From NCBI RefSeq assembly GCF_029227915.1, contig NC_079879.1, positions 27,530,501-27,594,500 of the forward strand: a stretch of 64,000 nucleotides of DNA. Reading direction: 5' to 3'. Within the stretch, counting starts at the first letter, position 1; every line of letters starts with the position of its first letter. The position numbers were made by a program, and so were the translations under genes. Below the pieces are notes generated by a model. That model worked only from the letters and a program-made list of their open reading frames with translations. It ran no database searches and was not told the DNA's origin. Below are positions 54,892 through 63,800 of this stretch, in pieces. Source of the DNA: Hydractinia symbiolongicarpus (Eukaryota; Cnidaria; Hydrozoa; Anthoathecata; Hydractiniidae).

Positions 54892-56146
54892 TTAATATTC
54901 TACACTGTGGAACCTACCGTCGAGGATATTTAGCTTTGCATCCATCAACAAATACACATGGCAACGTATATCACCGGTTCCGTCAGCTTTTTTCGTCATA
55001 TGAAGAGTAATGCCGTCACTGAGCCTTTGGAGGTGGCGCCCACTTCCGTGCAAAGTGTGATCAGGACTGCTACGAAAGTCAATGAACAAAGCGTACCTTT
55101 CAGTGAAAAACTGTCCAATGGTTACTATGAAATCGTGGGATCCCATGAGTTCAGCGACTTGTTCCATATCATCCTTAGGCACCATGGCATGTGAATAGAG
55201 CTGAGTAGGCTCACCCTCGATAGTGACGCTGACCGACAATATGCCAGGATTATAAAATTTTTCATTGTTACCAGCATATGCCTTAACCACCTCAGGGTCC
55301 TGGAATAATAGGAAGACTCCCTTTAAGCTCTTGGCAGGAGTATCTAATTGTAGATTGTAGGTTGTGTCAGCCTTTTTCAGTGTCACCACTTTACTTCTGG
55401 GGATCCTGTGATAGAGTAGGGCTAGACGGCTGTAGCGCGACATCATCGCACTCGCCAATTGTTTATCAAACTCAAGCGCGATATTGGTAATTTTATAACC
55501 AGCATTGGCGGGTTTAGCTGCCGTGTTTCCAACTGCTGCGGTCCCGAAGTCCTTTATCACATCACCGTACGGAGTAAAATGCAGGATGAACTGGAGCCGA
55601 TCATGGATTCCATGTTGATAAAACAGGATCGAACATGGATCGTAATGGAATACAGAACGTGTTGCCGTAGGCCTCGGCTATGGCCTTTTCCTCGTTATTT
55701 CCAACATGGTCGCTGGCGTTGACTTGCAGAGCTCTTATGGTGCCGTCATTCGGATTGATACCTTGAAGGATCATATTATTGTTCCTATCAAATTTTGAAA
55801 TCCAGAGATCACGGTACACTGCGAGCGCGTTGTAGTCAGCAATATTCTGAATTTCATTCCCGTTGAGTGTTATACGAAGGTTCTGTACCAATGCTTTGCC
55901 GATGTTTGATACGATGGTACGCTTGGTGTTTGTACCAGTCAATTCCAAGTCGAACAACAACTTGATTGAGCCGGGAAAAATTATGTCGTCCCGACTAAGG
56001 TTTGGCACGTCCACATACAAGTCCTCATTCTGGTTGATTATAGATGGTACGTGAGATATTTTCACCCTTTGTTTTTTCCCTTTCATACCGATCATTGTCT
56101 TTAATTCCTTATGCGGATTTAGCTTATTTCCGAATATGTTAGACAT
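54892..56146 (-). pseudogene. MCP: Major capsid protein (double jelly-roll), frameshifted
   Basis: The N-terminal part (56146-55601) has GMKGKKQRVKISHVPSIINQ, DIIFPGSIKLLFDLELTG, TNTKRTIVSNIGKALVQNLR and LNGNEIQNIADY, which are the beta-strand-rich Polinton major capsid start. The C-terminal part (55560-54892) has YKITNIALEFDKQLA, the second jelly roll with LKGVFLLFQDPEVVKAYAGN, and RYALFIDFRSSPDHTLHGSG. A frame change lies between 55625 and 55601, so the two rolls are on different frames. Such capsomers form the icosahedral shell. The ATG follows TATAAATAAAC, back to back with the gene at 56178. Confidence 0.85.
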
Positions 56147-56177
56147 GTTTATTTATAGCGCTTTGGGGTTGAAATAA
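56147..56177. promoter_or_regulatory. Divergent promoter interval between capsid gene and 56178 gene
   Basis: Only 31 bp separate the two start codons. Both sides carry the motif: minus TATAAATAAAC-ATG, plus GAAATAA-ATG. A compact bidirectional promoter is inferred. Confidence 0.5.
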
Positions 56178-57332
56178 ATGCCTATAAACCCAGCGTTTGA
56201 ACCAGATTTTACACCAGAGGAAGACATTCCATACGAACCTGAAGAGTTCAGCAGTGAGATCCTTCGACCAGAGCCTGATGTCGGCATAGCGCCAGGAGAG
56301 CAGCAGGGAGGTGCGCGTAGGCGATGAGATGTTGGAATTGAAGAACAGAATTTAGAGGAAACTGTCGACGATCTTTATGCTAAGCTTGGCGAGCATTTAG
56401 GATTGCTGTCAACCGATAAAAATTATCATTATTTTAGGGTCGATGAAGGTAAAAAGCTTGTTTTTCGGGCGGTTACGCCGGGAAGTAAAGAATATAAAAA
56501 GATAGCGCTTACGACTGCGACCGGTGAGCTAAGAACTATTACAGCTATAGAGACGGCCTTAGGACCTACGCGTTTGAAGGCCTTAGGTTTTGCCGACTAT
56601 GTTACACCCAACAAAGGCAGTAAAATGAGACCTCAAAAACTCCTGAATGATATTGATACAGTCGCAAATAACCCTGGTGAAATCGAGATGCTGCTGGTAC
56701 TCGAGAATGTTCTAGATGAAACGAAGAGCCTTATGGAGGATACTTCGTTTACCGAAGCCTTAGACGAACGTGAATGAAAGGGGTTTAAGCGCAAGCTTCA
56801 GACTCTCAGCGGTAAACTAAAGAGGTTAAAGACAAAGAAAGCTACACCAGATGTATCCGAGGAGCAACAAAAAATTTGGGATAAGGATATCCATAATCAG
56901 CTTAAAGCGATTAAGGAGACCCTCATGAAAATAACCGAAGATGACACATCGCTAAGGGAGAAGCTGACTATCCTCTTCAAAGAGCAAGAGATAACTATAG
57001 CGAGCATCGTTTCTGCTGTTGGATTAATGGTCTCTACCATCGTCCTGGCGCTCACAGGTGGTAGTGGGGCAGCAGGAGCTGGTGCTGGAGGAAGTAGTGC
57101 TGCAGGCAAAAGGTTTGTTCAAAAGCAGCTGGGGAGAATCGGAAAATTCCTCAAATATTTGGCGGGTAAGGTTTTGGGCGCATTACCAGGGATCATTGGC
57201 AGCGTGGTGTCGTTTTTTTTCAGAGTTGCCGCAAGAGTTGTCGAATATGTAGTGAAGCACCTCTATTTAGCGATTGTGGGAGCCGTGGGTATTGTTGTTG
57301 CGTATGTAAGTAACAGAAGTAAGAATCGATGA
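56178..57332 (+). pseudogene. Large Polinton structural-type protein with hydrophobic C-terminus
   Basis: One frame of 384 codons from ATG 56178 to TGA 57330-57332, interrupted by TGA at 56325 and TGA at 56775. The N-terminus is acidic, Pro/Glu-rich (EPDFTPEEDIPYEPEEF). The middle has LVFRAVTPGSKEYKKI and TGELRTITAIETALGPTRLK. The C-terminal third is helical then Gly/Ala-rich (GGSGAAGAGAGGSSAAG), with ALPGIIGSVVSFFFRVAARV and a terminal membrane helix (LYLAIVGAVGIVVAYV). Similar proteins are regular in Polintons next to the capsid gene and are thought to be inner virion proteins acting on membranes. The two nonsense codons make it a pseudogene. Confidence 0.65.
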
Positions 57333-57349
57333 AGAGTCTAGTATGTTGT

Positions 57350-57960
57350 TCAACACATTAGACCTATTTCTTCGATGAAAGCGAGGATAAGTCCTACTCC
57401 TACCATAACCAGCGTGGCTTTGGTATCCTCGTGAACAGCAGCTTCCTCGGAGGATGGTGGAGGGAGGGGTATATCTTGTAGCTTTGGTATATCATGTACC
57501 TGCTTCCTTGGTATGGTAACAGCATGTGAAGCGTTAATATTAGAATTGATACCAATCTTGATTGATCAGGATCTTGTTGTTAAATCCTTGGACATTCCCG
57601 ATCCTCAGGTTCATATCTGAGGGGATCATGTAAACCCCGAATGCTACTGAGAAGTCTACCTTGGATCTCGCATATCTAAGTACATTCTCGAATTCACTGA
57701 TATCCCTACCCAGCGACGTAGGTCTAATCACCAATTGTTCGAATGTAGTCAAGTATAGCCGTTGGTCATCAATCGCGGAGCCCTCACTCCCGATTATATT
57801 AGAGCGGGCGTTGGCTTGGCTCTCCAGAATCAAATACGCGTAGAACCTTACGCTTTGCGATAACTTTTCAATGCCAATACGGGTTAAGTCGATCGATTTC
57901 TCGATTACTCATCTGCTCCATGATCCCTCGTCGAAATAACTAGGTCCCGCATCAGGAAAA
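57350..57960 (-). pseudogene. Polinton protein with C-terminal membrane helix, broken
   Basis: Minus strand. Pieces: FDEGSWSR, an in-frame TGA near 57909, then IGIEKLSQSVRFYAYLILES, NIIGSEGSAIDDQRLYLTTF, RSKVDFSVAFGVYMIPSDM (57540-57850), then a frame change at about 57541 and VHDIPKLQDIPLPPSSEEAA with a tail helix TLVMVGVGLILAFIEEIGLM, stop at 57350. Convergent with the previous gene, leaving 17 bp between stops. No domain recognised. The membrane helix at the C-terminus suggests a virion membrane or penton-associated role. Confidence 0.5.
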
Positions 57961-57968
57961 TCTTTACG

Positions 57969-58478
57969 TTAGGCTTGCCACGAACTGAAAATACTCTTAT
58001 TTTTCCATCCTTGCTCATTTGAAGATACACCAAATTCACGTGCTAATTGCCGAAGCTTTTGATTATTGAATGGGTTATTCAAGATATTGAAGCGAGAATA
58101 GCCAGGCAACGATACCTCAAGCTCCTCTAATATTTTTCGAATTTGGAAATAGACATGGAATCGATAAACAGCGCGAACAAGGGGTAATGGAGAATTAAAG
58201 TGCTGCATTGAAATGCCGCATGCCGATATAGCGCAAAATACCGCAAAATTCAATTCTGTCGACCAGAGGCCGAAGGGGTGGTTTTGCCAGGTATTGACCG
58301 AAGGATTAATGTGGAAAACATAGTCCACGAAGATATCCGGGAATTTTACTTTAAATGACGAGCCTTTGGCATCAACAACGATATCCTGCTTGGTAAAGTC
58401 CGAGCCCTTGAGTCTTTCGAGATAACGCCCATGATTAGGGGCATACTTTACCAGTGGGTTATAGCTATAAATATTCAT
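57969..58478 (-). CDS. Conserved Polinton protein of unknown function
   Basis: 169 residues, intact: NIYSYNPLVKYAPNHGRYLE, FVDYVFHINPSVNTWQNHPF, GLWSTELNFAVFCAISACGI, LVRAVYRFHVYFQIRKILEE, LPGYSRFNILNNPFNNQKLR. The Trp-Ser-Thr-Glu-Leu and Tyr-Arg-Phe-His-Val-Tyr blocks are, as I recall, shared by Polinton proteins in cnidarians; no enzyme motif is evident. The Cys, His and Glu do not fit the order of the adenovirus-type protease, which I could not find elsewhere either. Divergent from the minor-capsid gene across a 16-bp palindrome. Confidence 0.6.
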   Translation of the reverse strand: MNIYSYNPLVKYAPNHGRYLERLKGSDFTKQDIVVDAKGSSFKVKFPDIFVDYVFHINPSVNTWQNHPFGLWSTELNFAVFCAISACGISMQHFNSPLPLVRAVYRFHVYFQIRKILEELEVSLPGYSRFNILNNPFNNQKLRQLAREFGVSSNEQGWKNKSIFSSWQA

Positions 58479-58479
58479 T

Positions 58480-58495
58480 GTTTCTTTAAAGAAAC
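58480..58495. promoter_or_regulatory. Perfect 16-bp palindrome between two start codons
   Basis: GTTTCTTTAAAGAAAC is its own reverse complement and fills the gap between the minus start (complement of 58476-58478) and the plus start (58496). With only one base left over, each gene's 5' region can be little more than this palindrome; TTTAAA in the centre may act as a TATA-like box. Confidence 0.65.
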
Positions 58496-59163
58496 ATGCG
58501 ACAGCTGTATGTCGCAGATATAGAAAAACCTACGATTTTTGAGGACTACCTAGGGCAGGACACTGAGATCGCTCTCAAGGCGATTAGCATTCGACTTACA
58601 TGGTTGAATATATATAGCAACAACGATTTTACAATACGCAAAGTAGGACCTGATCAGACTGTTACCCGAATTGAAATAATGAACGGCCTGTACAAGATCG
58701 AGGATACCGCGCCATAGTCAATACCCAGGCAGGGGATAAGATTAAGCTGCTTGTCCTGAAAAATGGACTATGCAGGCTCCGTGTCAATGAAGGGTACACA
58801 GTGGTGATTCATCGACAACTACAAGAGCTATTAGGTCTACCCTACGATCCCAGTAAAAAGTATTACATGAAAGGTGACTATGATGCATTCTACAAAACTG
58901 ACGTATACCAGCGACTGAGGCTTGTTTGCCCTCAGCTAGATGAGGATGATTGCTTGCTGGATGGTAAAAAATCAAAAAATTTAGCCGTACTTCCAACAAA
59001 AGTGAACGCATGGGGAGACATGTTGACATGCAATTTCGAAAACCCTGTTTACCTTCATTTGAAAGGTTCAACAAACAGACTGGAGTTCATGTTAACAGAT
59101 GAATATCACCATGATAAAAACGTTTCGTTTGTGGGTATAACCATGCATATTCTGATACAATAA
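58496..59163 (+). pseudogene. Penton-like minor capsid protein, frameshifted
   Basis: The first frame (58496-58717) has EIALKAISIRLTWLNIYSNN and RIEIMNGLYKIED, and after a frame change near 58700 the second (to 59163) has KLLVLKNGLCRLRVNEGYTV, LGLPYD, VNAWGDMLTCNFENPVYLHL and RLEFMLTDEY, ending FVGITMHILIQ. The pattern (leading Ala-Leu strand, Asn-Gly-Tyr-x-Ile-Glu-Asp, Pro-Val-Tyr-Leu, Leu-x-Asp-Glu, final beta strand) is that of the single-jelly-roll minor capsid (penton) protein of Polintons and virophages. About 220 residues in total. The stop TAA is fused to the next ATG (TAAATG). Confidence 0.7.
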
Positions 59164-59835
59164 ATGACGGTTTTTACAAAGCTTTATCCGAGCTTACCTT
59201 CTGCACCTCGGGAGAGTACAGAGGAGGACAGTTCACAAGTCTATAGACTGAAGAAAATTGAAGAAGTGGAACAATACCTGCGGGCTGAGATTAAAGAGCG
59301 TGACAAGCTCGCCAAAAAGTTTAAAATGCATGATACGTGGTTTAGATACATGGATCACGGGCTGCTAGCGGTAAGTGTAATAACTTCAGGCGTAGGGATA
59401 GGGAGCATGCTCAGTGGGATCGGTGTACCACTAGCCGTTGCTATCGAAGGCATCACCATAGCCACGGGATTAGGACAAGCCGGTCTGCGGAATGCGGGGA
59501 ACAGGTTAGGTGTCAAGAGTAAGAAGCATGAGAGCATCAGACTATGAGTGGAAACCAAGTTGAACTCTATCGTTGACCTAATCTCTAAAGCTGTGGAGAA
59601 TGGTGTTATTAGCGACCATGAGTTTAGCTTAATCACGCAGGAGAAACAGAAGTACATGCTGCTAAAGGAGCAAGCCAGGCAACGGACACGCCACATCGTG
59701 GAATCTATAAATGAACGGGAGCGACAGCAGCTTGTCGCGAAAGGTCGAGAGGAGGGTAAACAGGAGCTGATAAAAAAACTTGCAGTCTGTACAATATGCC
59801 AGCGGTACTTAGATGAACCACTCGCGTATTCATAA
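59164..59835 (+). pseudogene. Conserved Polinton membrane/coiled-coil protein with in-frame TGA
   Basis: One frame of 224 codons, ATG 59164 to TAA 59833-59835, split by TGA at 59545. The N-terminal half has YPSLPSAP, RLKKIEEVEQYLRAEIKERD, KLAKKFKMHDTWFRYMDHGL, two hydrophobic Gly-rich helices (LLAVSVITSGVGIGSMLSGI and PLAVAIEGITIATGLG). After the TGA, KLNSIVDLISKAVENGVISD and a charged coiled coil follow. This architecture recurs in cnidarian Polintons as a single protein. The TGA therefore looks like a point mutation. Role unknown; membrane-associated virion component is plausible. Confidence 0.65.
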
Positions 59836-59856
59836 TTTAATGTTTTGTACAAAAAA

Positions 59857-60073
59857 TTAAATTACACCTAGCACCTCACCGGTACTAGCGTCAACCATGA
59901 AATCTCCGTCATAAATTATTGTTTGTTTCTGTCTCACTTCGAGGCCTCTTATGTATTCATCGAGTATTTCTATAGCCGCGATATCCGAGCATGGCTTGCA
60001 ATAAGACCCAAGTGTTTGTGGTTGAATATCCACGTATACCTAGTTTCTTTGCCTCTTTTTTAAGCTCGTTCAT
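59857..60073 (-). pseudogene. Small SAP-motif-like protein, frameshifted
   Basis: From ATG 60073 (after CAAAATAAAC): MNELKKEAKKLGIRGYS, which resembles the first helix and turn of a SAP DNA-binding motif. The frame then breaks near 60025, and the other frame continues SYCKPCSDIAAIEILDEYIR, and DGDFMVDASTGEVLGVI to TAA at 59857. About 72 codons. A nucleoprotein role is possible. The SAP match is short, so confidence is limited. Confidence 0.45.
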
Positions 60074-60119
60074 GTTTATTTTGTGTACAACATTGCATAC
60101 AAAATCTATCGAGTTTTTA

Positions 60120-60737
60120 CTATACTACAATGAATGGTTCTTCATCGTCATCATCTGAATCGATAATATGTCTGGTGCCATAAAACTCGACAACCTTATA
60201 CTTGCACTCCTCCAAGTAGGTTTGCATGTAGTAATTTGAACCTTGCCTGTAAATGCCAGATAGCTTCCTTATGGCGCTGCACTCGTAGCTTTGTTTTAGT
60301 GGTACCTTTTTGGAATGAGGATCGGTTCTGACTTTACCCTCCCACTCCTTCACTTTAGTAGTGAAGTATTTACCTTTTTACACAGATGGGGTGGTGAAGC
60401 AATGACCTTCCAAGGACTCTACCTTGGTCAGGATACTCTCATACTTCTCTAGCCACTCGGGATGGTTATATATATCGAATGACATGGTAAGAGAGCAGCC
60501 CTCATTATAACGCGAGGCACCATTGGAATAGAGCTTTTTGGGTGTTTTGATCAATAGAGGTGATGGCTTGTTGTCACTATTTTTATAACCAATGACGAAG
60601 CGTTCATCTTTGCCCTTGTTTGCTGGAATAGGATCGCTTAGCACGATATTTTCAATATTTACATCTTCAATATTTAGTGGAGTCGCTTTGGCATAAAAGT
60701 CTCTTGAGTTAACATTCTCATTACCGAATTTGAACAT
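60120..60737 (-). pseudogene. Conserved Polinton protein with acidic C-terminal tail, frameshifted
   Basis: ATG 60737 after ATAAATAA: MFKFGNENVNSRDFYAKATP, IVLSDPIPANKGKDERFVIG, SPLLIKTPKKLYSNGASRYN, LTMSFDIYNHPEWLEKYESI, then TAA at 60378. In another frame to 60120: VKEWEGKVRTDPHSK, YKVVEFYGT and a tail DSDDDDEEPFIVV. The break is at an A-run near 60370. The protein lacks helices with membrane character, has an OB-like beta content and ends in an acidic, aromatic tail, as viral and phage single-stranded DNA-binding proteins do. An SSB role would fit protein-primed replication but is inference. Confidence 0.55.
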
Positions 60738-60761
60738 TTATTTATGGAAACTGGAGTTCAA

Positions 60762-60926
60762 CTAGGGCTTTTTACAAGGACATATTCCTCCGTTGTAGGT
60801 GAGCCACATGATATAGTGTTGCCAACACAGCATATTCCATAAATAATTAATCTCCGTCCACACTTCTCGCATCTGTCATATTTATCGAGAATAATTCTAC
60901 ATTCACCACAATACTTAATCGTCATG
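60762..60926 (-). CDS. Small zinc-ribbon protein
   Basis: 54 residues starting after AAAAAATAAAGC: MTIKYCGECRIILDKYDRCE, then KCGRRLIIYGICCVGNTI. Two Cys-x2-Cys knuckles 11 residues apart (CGEC, CEKC) make a rubredoxin-type zinc ribbon, and two further Cys follow. Intact. Boundaries may be off by one base. Lies between the acidic-tail gene and the repeat protein, on the same strand. Possibly a small transcription or nucleic-acid-binding factor. Confidence 0.55.
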
Positions 60927-60928
60927 CT

Positions 60929-61216
60929 TTATTTTTTACTGAAACGATCCGGAACACATTCGATTATATTAGGATATTCGCGAACTGCTCGGTCACACAT
61001 TTCCTGTGTCTTGAAATGATCGGGTACTAACATTAATGTCCAGGGATGTTCACGAACTACAGCAGTACATATTTCCTGTGTCTTTAAATGATCGGGTACA
61101 AACATTAGTGTCCATGAATTAGCACGGACTATTCGATCAGGCATTATGAGATAATCATTAATGGACATCTTATTACATATAATGTTTTCAATCAACAAAA
61201 TTTCTAGCACGGTCAT
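60929..61216 (-). CDS. Protein of about 24-residue VPDHFKTQEMC repeats
   Basis: 95 residues, intact. After MTVLEILLIENIICNKMSIN, units follow: ANSWTLMFVPDHLKTQEICT, HPWTLMLVPDHFKTQEMCDR and YPNIIECVPDRFSKK, each with Val-Pro-Asp-His-x-Lys-Thr-Gln-Glu-x-Cys and spaced by 24 residues. Such repeats (similar to DUF4116-type helical repeats) are expanded in large DNA viruses. The gene starts 11 bp inside the right terminal inverted repeat boundary. Function unknown; repeat proteins of this sort often mediate protein contacts. Confidence 0.5.
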   Translation of the reverse strand: MTVLEILLIENIICNKMSINDYLIMPDRIVRANSWTLMFVPDHLKTQEICTAVVREHPWTLMLVPDHFKTQEMCDRAVREYPNIIECVPDRFSKK

Positions 61217-61226
61217 GATAATTTTT

Positions 61227-61474
61227 ACTCATATTCTGTGTGATTTAGTGTGGGACGTCATATGTTGTTTATATCATTAATATTATTTTGTGTTGGTTAT
61301 TGGCATTTATATTCTATATTATTATGATTTCACGCATGCGTTGATGACGTCATATGATTTCGTTTTTACTTGTTTGTGAGATGAGGTGGTGGTGGAAATA
61401 GTGAAAGCGGGGTTTTGGGGGGTAAAGGTGTAGAAGGAGCGAAAACCTGGTTACATTCACTCCCTACTACTACT
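61227..61474 (-). repeat. Polinton right terminal inverted repeat
   Basis: Uninterrupted partner of the split left repeat. The outer tip is CACTCCCTACTACTACT, ending at 61474, followed by CCTTCT of the host Penelope element. Confidence 0.93.
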
Positions 61475-62127
61475 CCTTCTATCAAAAGGAATGAATTTCT
61501 GTATGACACAAGCTTCAATTCCAAAGAAAGAAATAGTTGCGAAAGTGGAAGATGCAATTAAAGATCTACCAAAAGAAAAGGCAGACACAGTAAGAGCTAA
61601 AGTAAGCCTTACGCTACAGAAAAGCAAAACACCAAAGGACAATTTGCAAAAATCTAAAAGACTGTCATTGAAGAATCTAAAGAAGGACAAAGATATCATA
61701 ATGCTACCGGCAGACAAGGAGAGAACAACGGTTATCATGAATACACCTGACTACATCAACAAGTGGAACGAACACATCAACACGGGCCTTACAAACTTCT
61801 CAAGAACCACAGAAAAAACTCGAAAGAATTTTCGGAATACATCAGAGAAATAAAGATAGGCGAAACAAAAAGAAAGTTTAAGCAACGTGTACAAGAACAT
61901 ATGTGCGCAGTGAGAAACGGAGATATGAAGAAAAACGAAATTGCGCACCACAGCCGGAGCAGAAGTCCTCAGTTTAATTGGGATGAGAAGAAAATCATTG
62001 ACAGAGAATCCAGAACAACGGCCAGGAAGATTAAAGAAACCATCAACAGTGTAGAACGTAACAAACACATAAACAGCATCTCGTATCAACTTCCTGAGAT
62101 TTGGTTACCAGCCCTACAGAAGAAGTA
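61475..62127 (+). pseudogene. Penelope-like element, right coding part (RT core deleted)
   Basis: 61475-61853 continues the Penelope protein: TQASIPKKEIVAKVEDAIKD, LKKDKDIIMLPADKERTTVI, DYINKWNEHINTG, the conserved entry to the Penelope reverse transcriptase. After a one-base frame change near 61790 a few residues follow, then directly a GIY-YIG-type C-terminus (IGETKRKFKQRVQEHMCAVR, WDEKKIIDRESRTTARKIKE, LPEIWLPALQKK) to 62127. The whole reverse transcriptase core is missing, deleted near 61845. So the copy could not copy itself even before the Polinton entered. Confidence 0.8.
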
Positions 62128-62164
62128 GTTACCTACATCTAGGTCCGAAAATATTAATTACCGT

Positions 62165-62370
62165 AATTAACTGTAATTATCAGCTCGTTTCTCATTGGTT
62201 AATTTTTATGAATTTCGATCCTCTGCAATTATATAAATACTTGCGCAACATCATTTTACTTTGCCCGATGATGAGAGAAGGATGTCCCAAAATGTTCAAG
62301 AAATGATAAACTTTCCTCAGTAATATGAATACTAAACAGACAAACCGAAATAATATCTTCAATAAAAAAT
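62165..62370 (+). repeat. Penelope pseudo-LTR, 3' copy
   Basis: Direct repeat of 41811-42025 (AACTGTAATTATCAACTCGT-type start, ATTATATAAATACTTGCGCA, TTACTTTGCCCGATGATG, AAACAGACAAACCGAAATAA). The hammerhead core is lost by a deletion of about 17 bp after CCC at about 62288. Confidence 0.85.
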
Positions 62371-63439
62371 AACTTATCCATATTTTTTGGCTTTTTTGTT
62401 TATGTTTTTTTGTTTTTTTTGTTTGTGTTTCGTTTGGATTTTCATTTAAAGTAGTGTCCTTCTTTCCATTCTTCTTTAAAAATTTAAAAGACAGCTTTGA
62501 TTGGGCCAGACTTGTTTTTTGGATTGTCTTGATTTTTGGATTCAAATCAGTGAATTTTAAAATTTCTTTAATTCTGATCATACAAGACTGTGACCTTTTT
62601 TTTAAATTTAAGAGCATGGTTAATTTTTCAAGACTGACACTAGCTAACGCAGATATAAAGATACTTACTTATACTTACTTATAAAAAACGAAAATTTGTT
62701 GCAATGCAGATATGCAGATACAGTGAGTGAGCTGCCATATACATCTTTATTTTATTTAAATACGTCATTGTTGCGCCTGAAGTCAAGCGGATTTATTTAA
62801 GGCTCTGCCACCTTTCCTGGAACAGATTTCTGCTGCATAAGATGAGATTAGGGTAAAAACAAAAAAGAATTTTTTTGGGCACAATGACCAAAAACTCTGA
62901 AATAAAATTATGGCTCATTTAAAGCAGACCGTACCAATACCTATACCTGTAAAATGTTGTGCGCAATCTTGTGAAACTTGAATCTCGGATTTTAAACCAT
63001 TGACTTTTGTATTTTGCTTTTGGAACTGATGAAGTGCGATGGCAATAATTTGACTTCAGTAACGATAATGTAAGTTTTTGAGTCTTCAAAACTAAAGTCA
63101 CTTCGGAGAGTATAAATTTTTGTTTTCACTATTTAGGGTGTCCACTTTAAGTAATACTTTCCTAAAGATTTTTTTGTTTACTTTTATTTTGATTGTGTCT
63201 CAAGTCCACCTGAGATGTGGATCGGTAAAAACTGTCTTTGCTTTATAAAAATACGTATCTCTAACAGGAAATGTGACATAGTTACAGTCGGAGGGAAAAA
63301 AGAGCCAGCCGTTAGGTTGGAATCCCAAAGGACGTCAAAACTTCCCGTTCCTTACTTACTTACTTACTTCAAACTTACTTACTTCAAAATTCATATATTA
63401 CGATTTAACGTGGTCCCAAAAAACTGCATTTTTGAGGAG
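62371..63439. other. No gene recognised
   Basis: Flank of the Penelope element. Contains a T-rich run (62390-62420), TACTTACTTACTTA simple repeats at 63350-63390 and no coding signal. Confidence 0.45.
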
Positions 63440-63800
63440 CATGTGAAATGTAACAAAGGCAGTTTTGTGGGACCGTTTAAAAGTATGAAATGTAACGTAG
63501 GAAGCATTATGGGACCGTTTGAAAGTATAAAAATGTAACTTAGGCAGTTTTGTGGGACCGTTTATGAAGTATGGAAATGTAACTTAGACAGTTTTATGGG
63601 ACCGTTTATGAAGTATGGAAATTTAACTTAGGCAGTTTTGTAGGACCGTTTTTGAAGTATGGAAATGTAACTTAGAAAGTTTTGTGGGACCGTTCATGGA
63701 GTATGCAAATGTAATTTTCGCAGTTCTGTGGGACTTTTTATAATGGAATACGTGTTGTAACTTAAGCAGATTTGTGGGACATGCCATGCATGAAAACGTA
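63440..63800. repeat. Satellite of about 57-bp units
   Basis: GGCAGTTTTGTGGGACCGTT followed by TATGAAGTATGGAAATGTAACTTA-like sequence repeats six to seven times with variants, decaying towards 63800. A further part-unit (GGGCAGTTTTCTAAGAGCAT) lies at 63940-63990, so the array probably continues beyond the window. Confidence 0.85.

Noticed and set aside
57969-58478. Adenovirus-type maturation protease
   Set aside because: The order and spacing of His, Glu/Asp and Cys do not match, and the conserved Trp-Ser-Thr-Glu-Leu block belongs to another Polinton protein family.
46525-59547. TGA as a recoded sense codon in Polinton genes (in-frame TGA at 46525, 49207, 56325, 56775, 57909, 59545)
   Set aside because: TAG (48231, 48435) and TAA (46960 area) stops and several frameshifts also occur in these genes, and the expected residues differ from site to site. 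Ordinary decay explains all of them.
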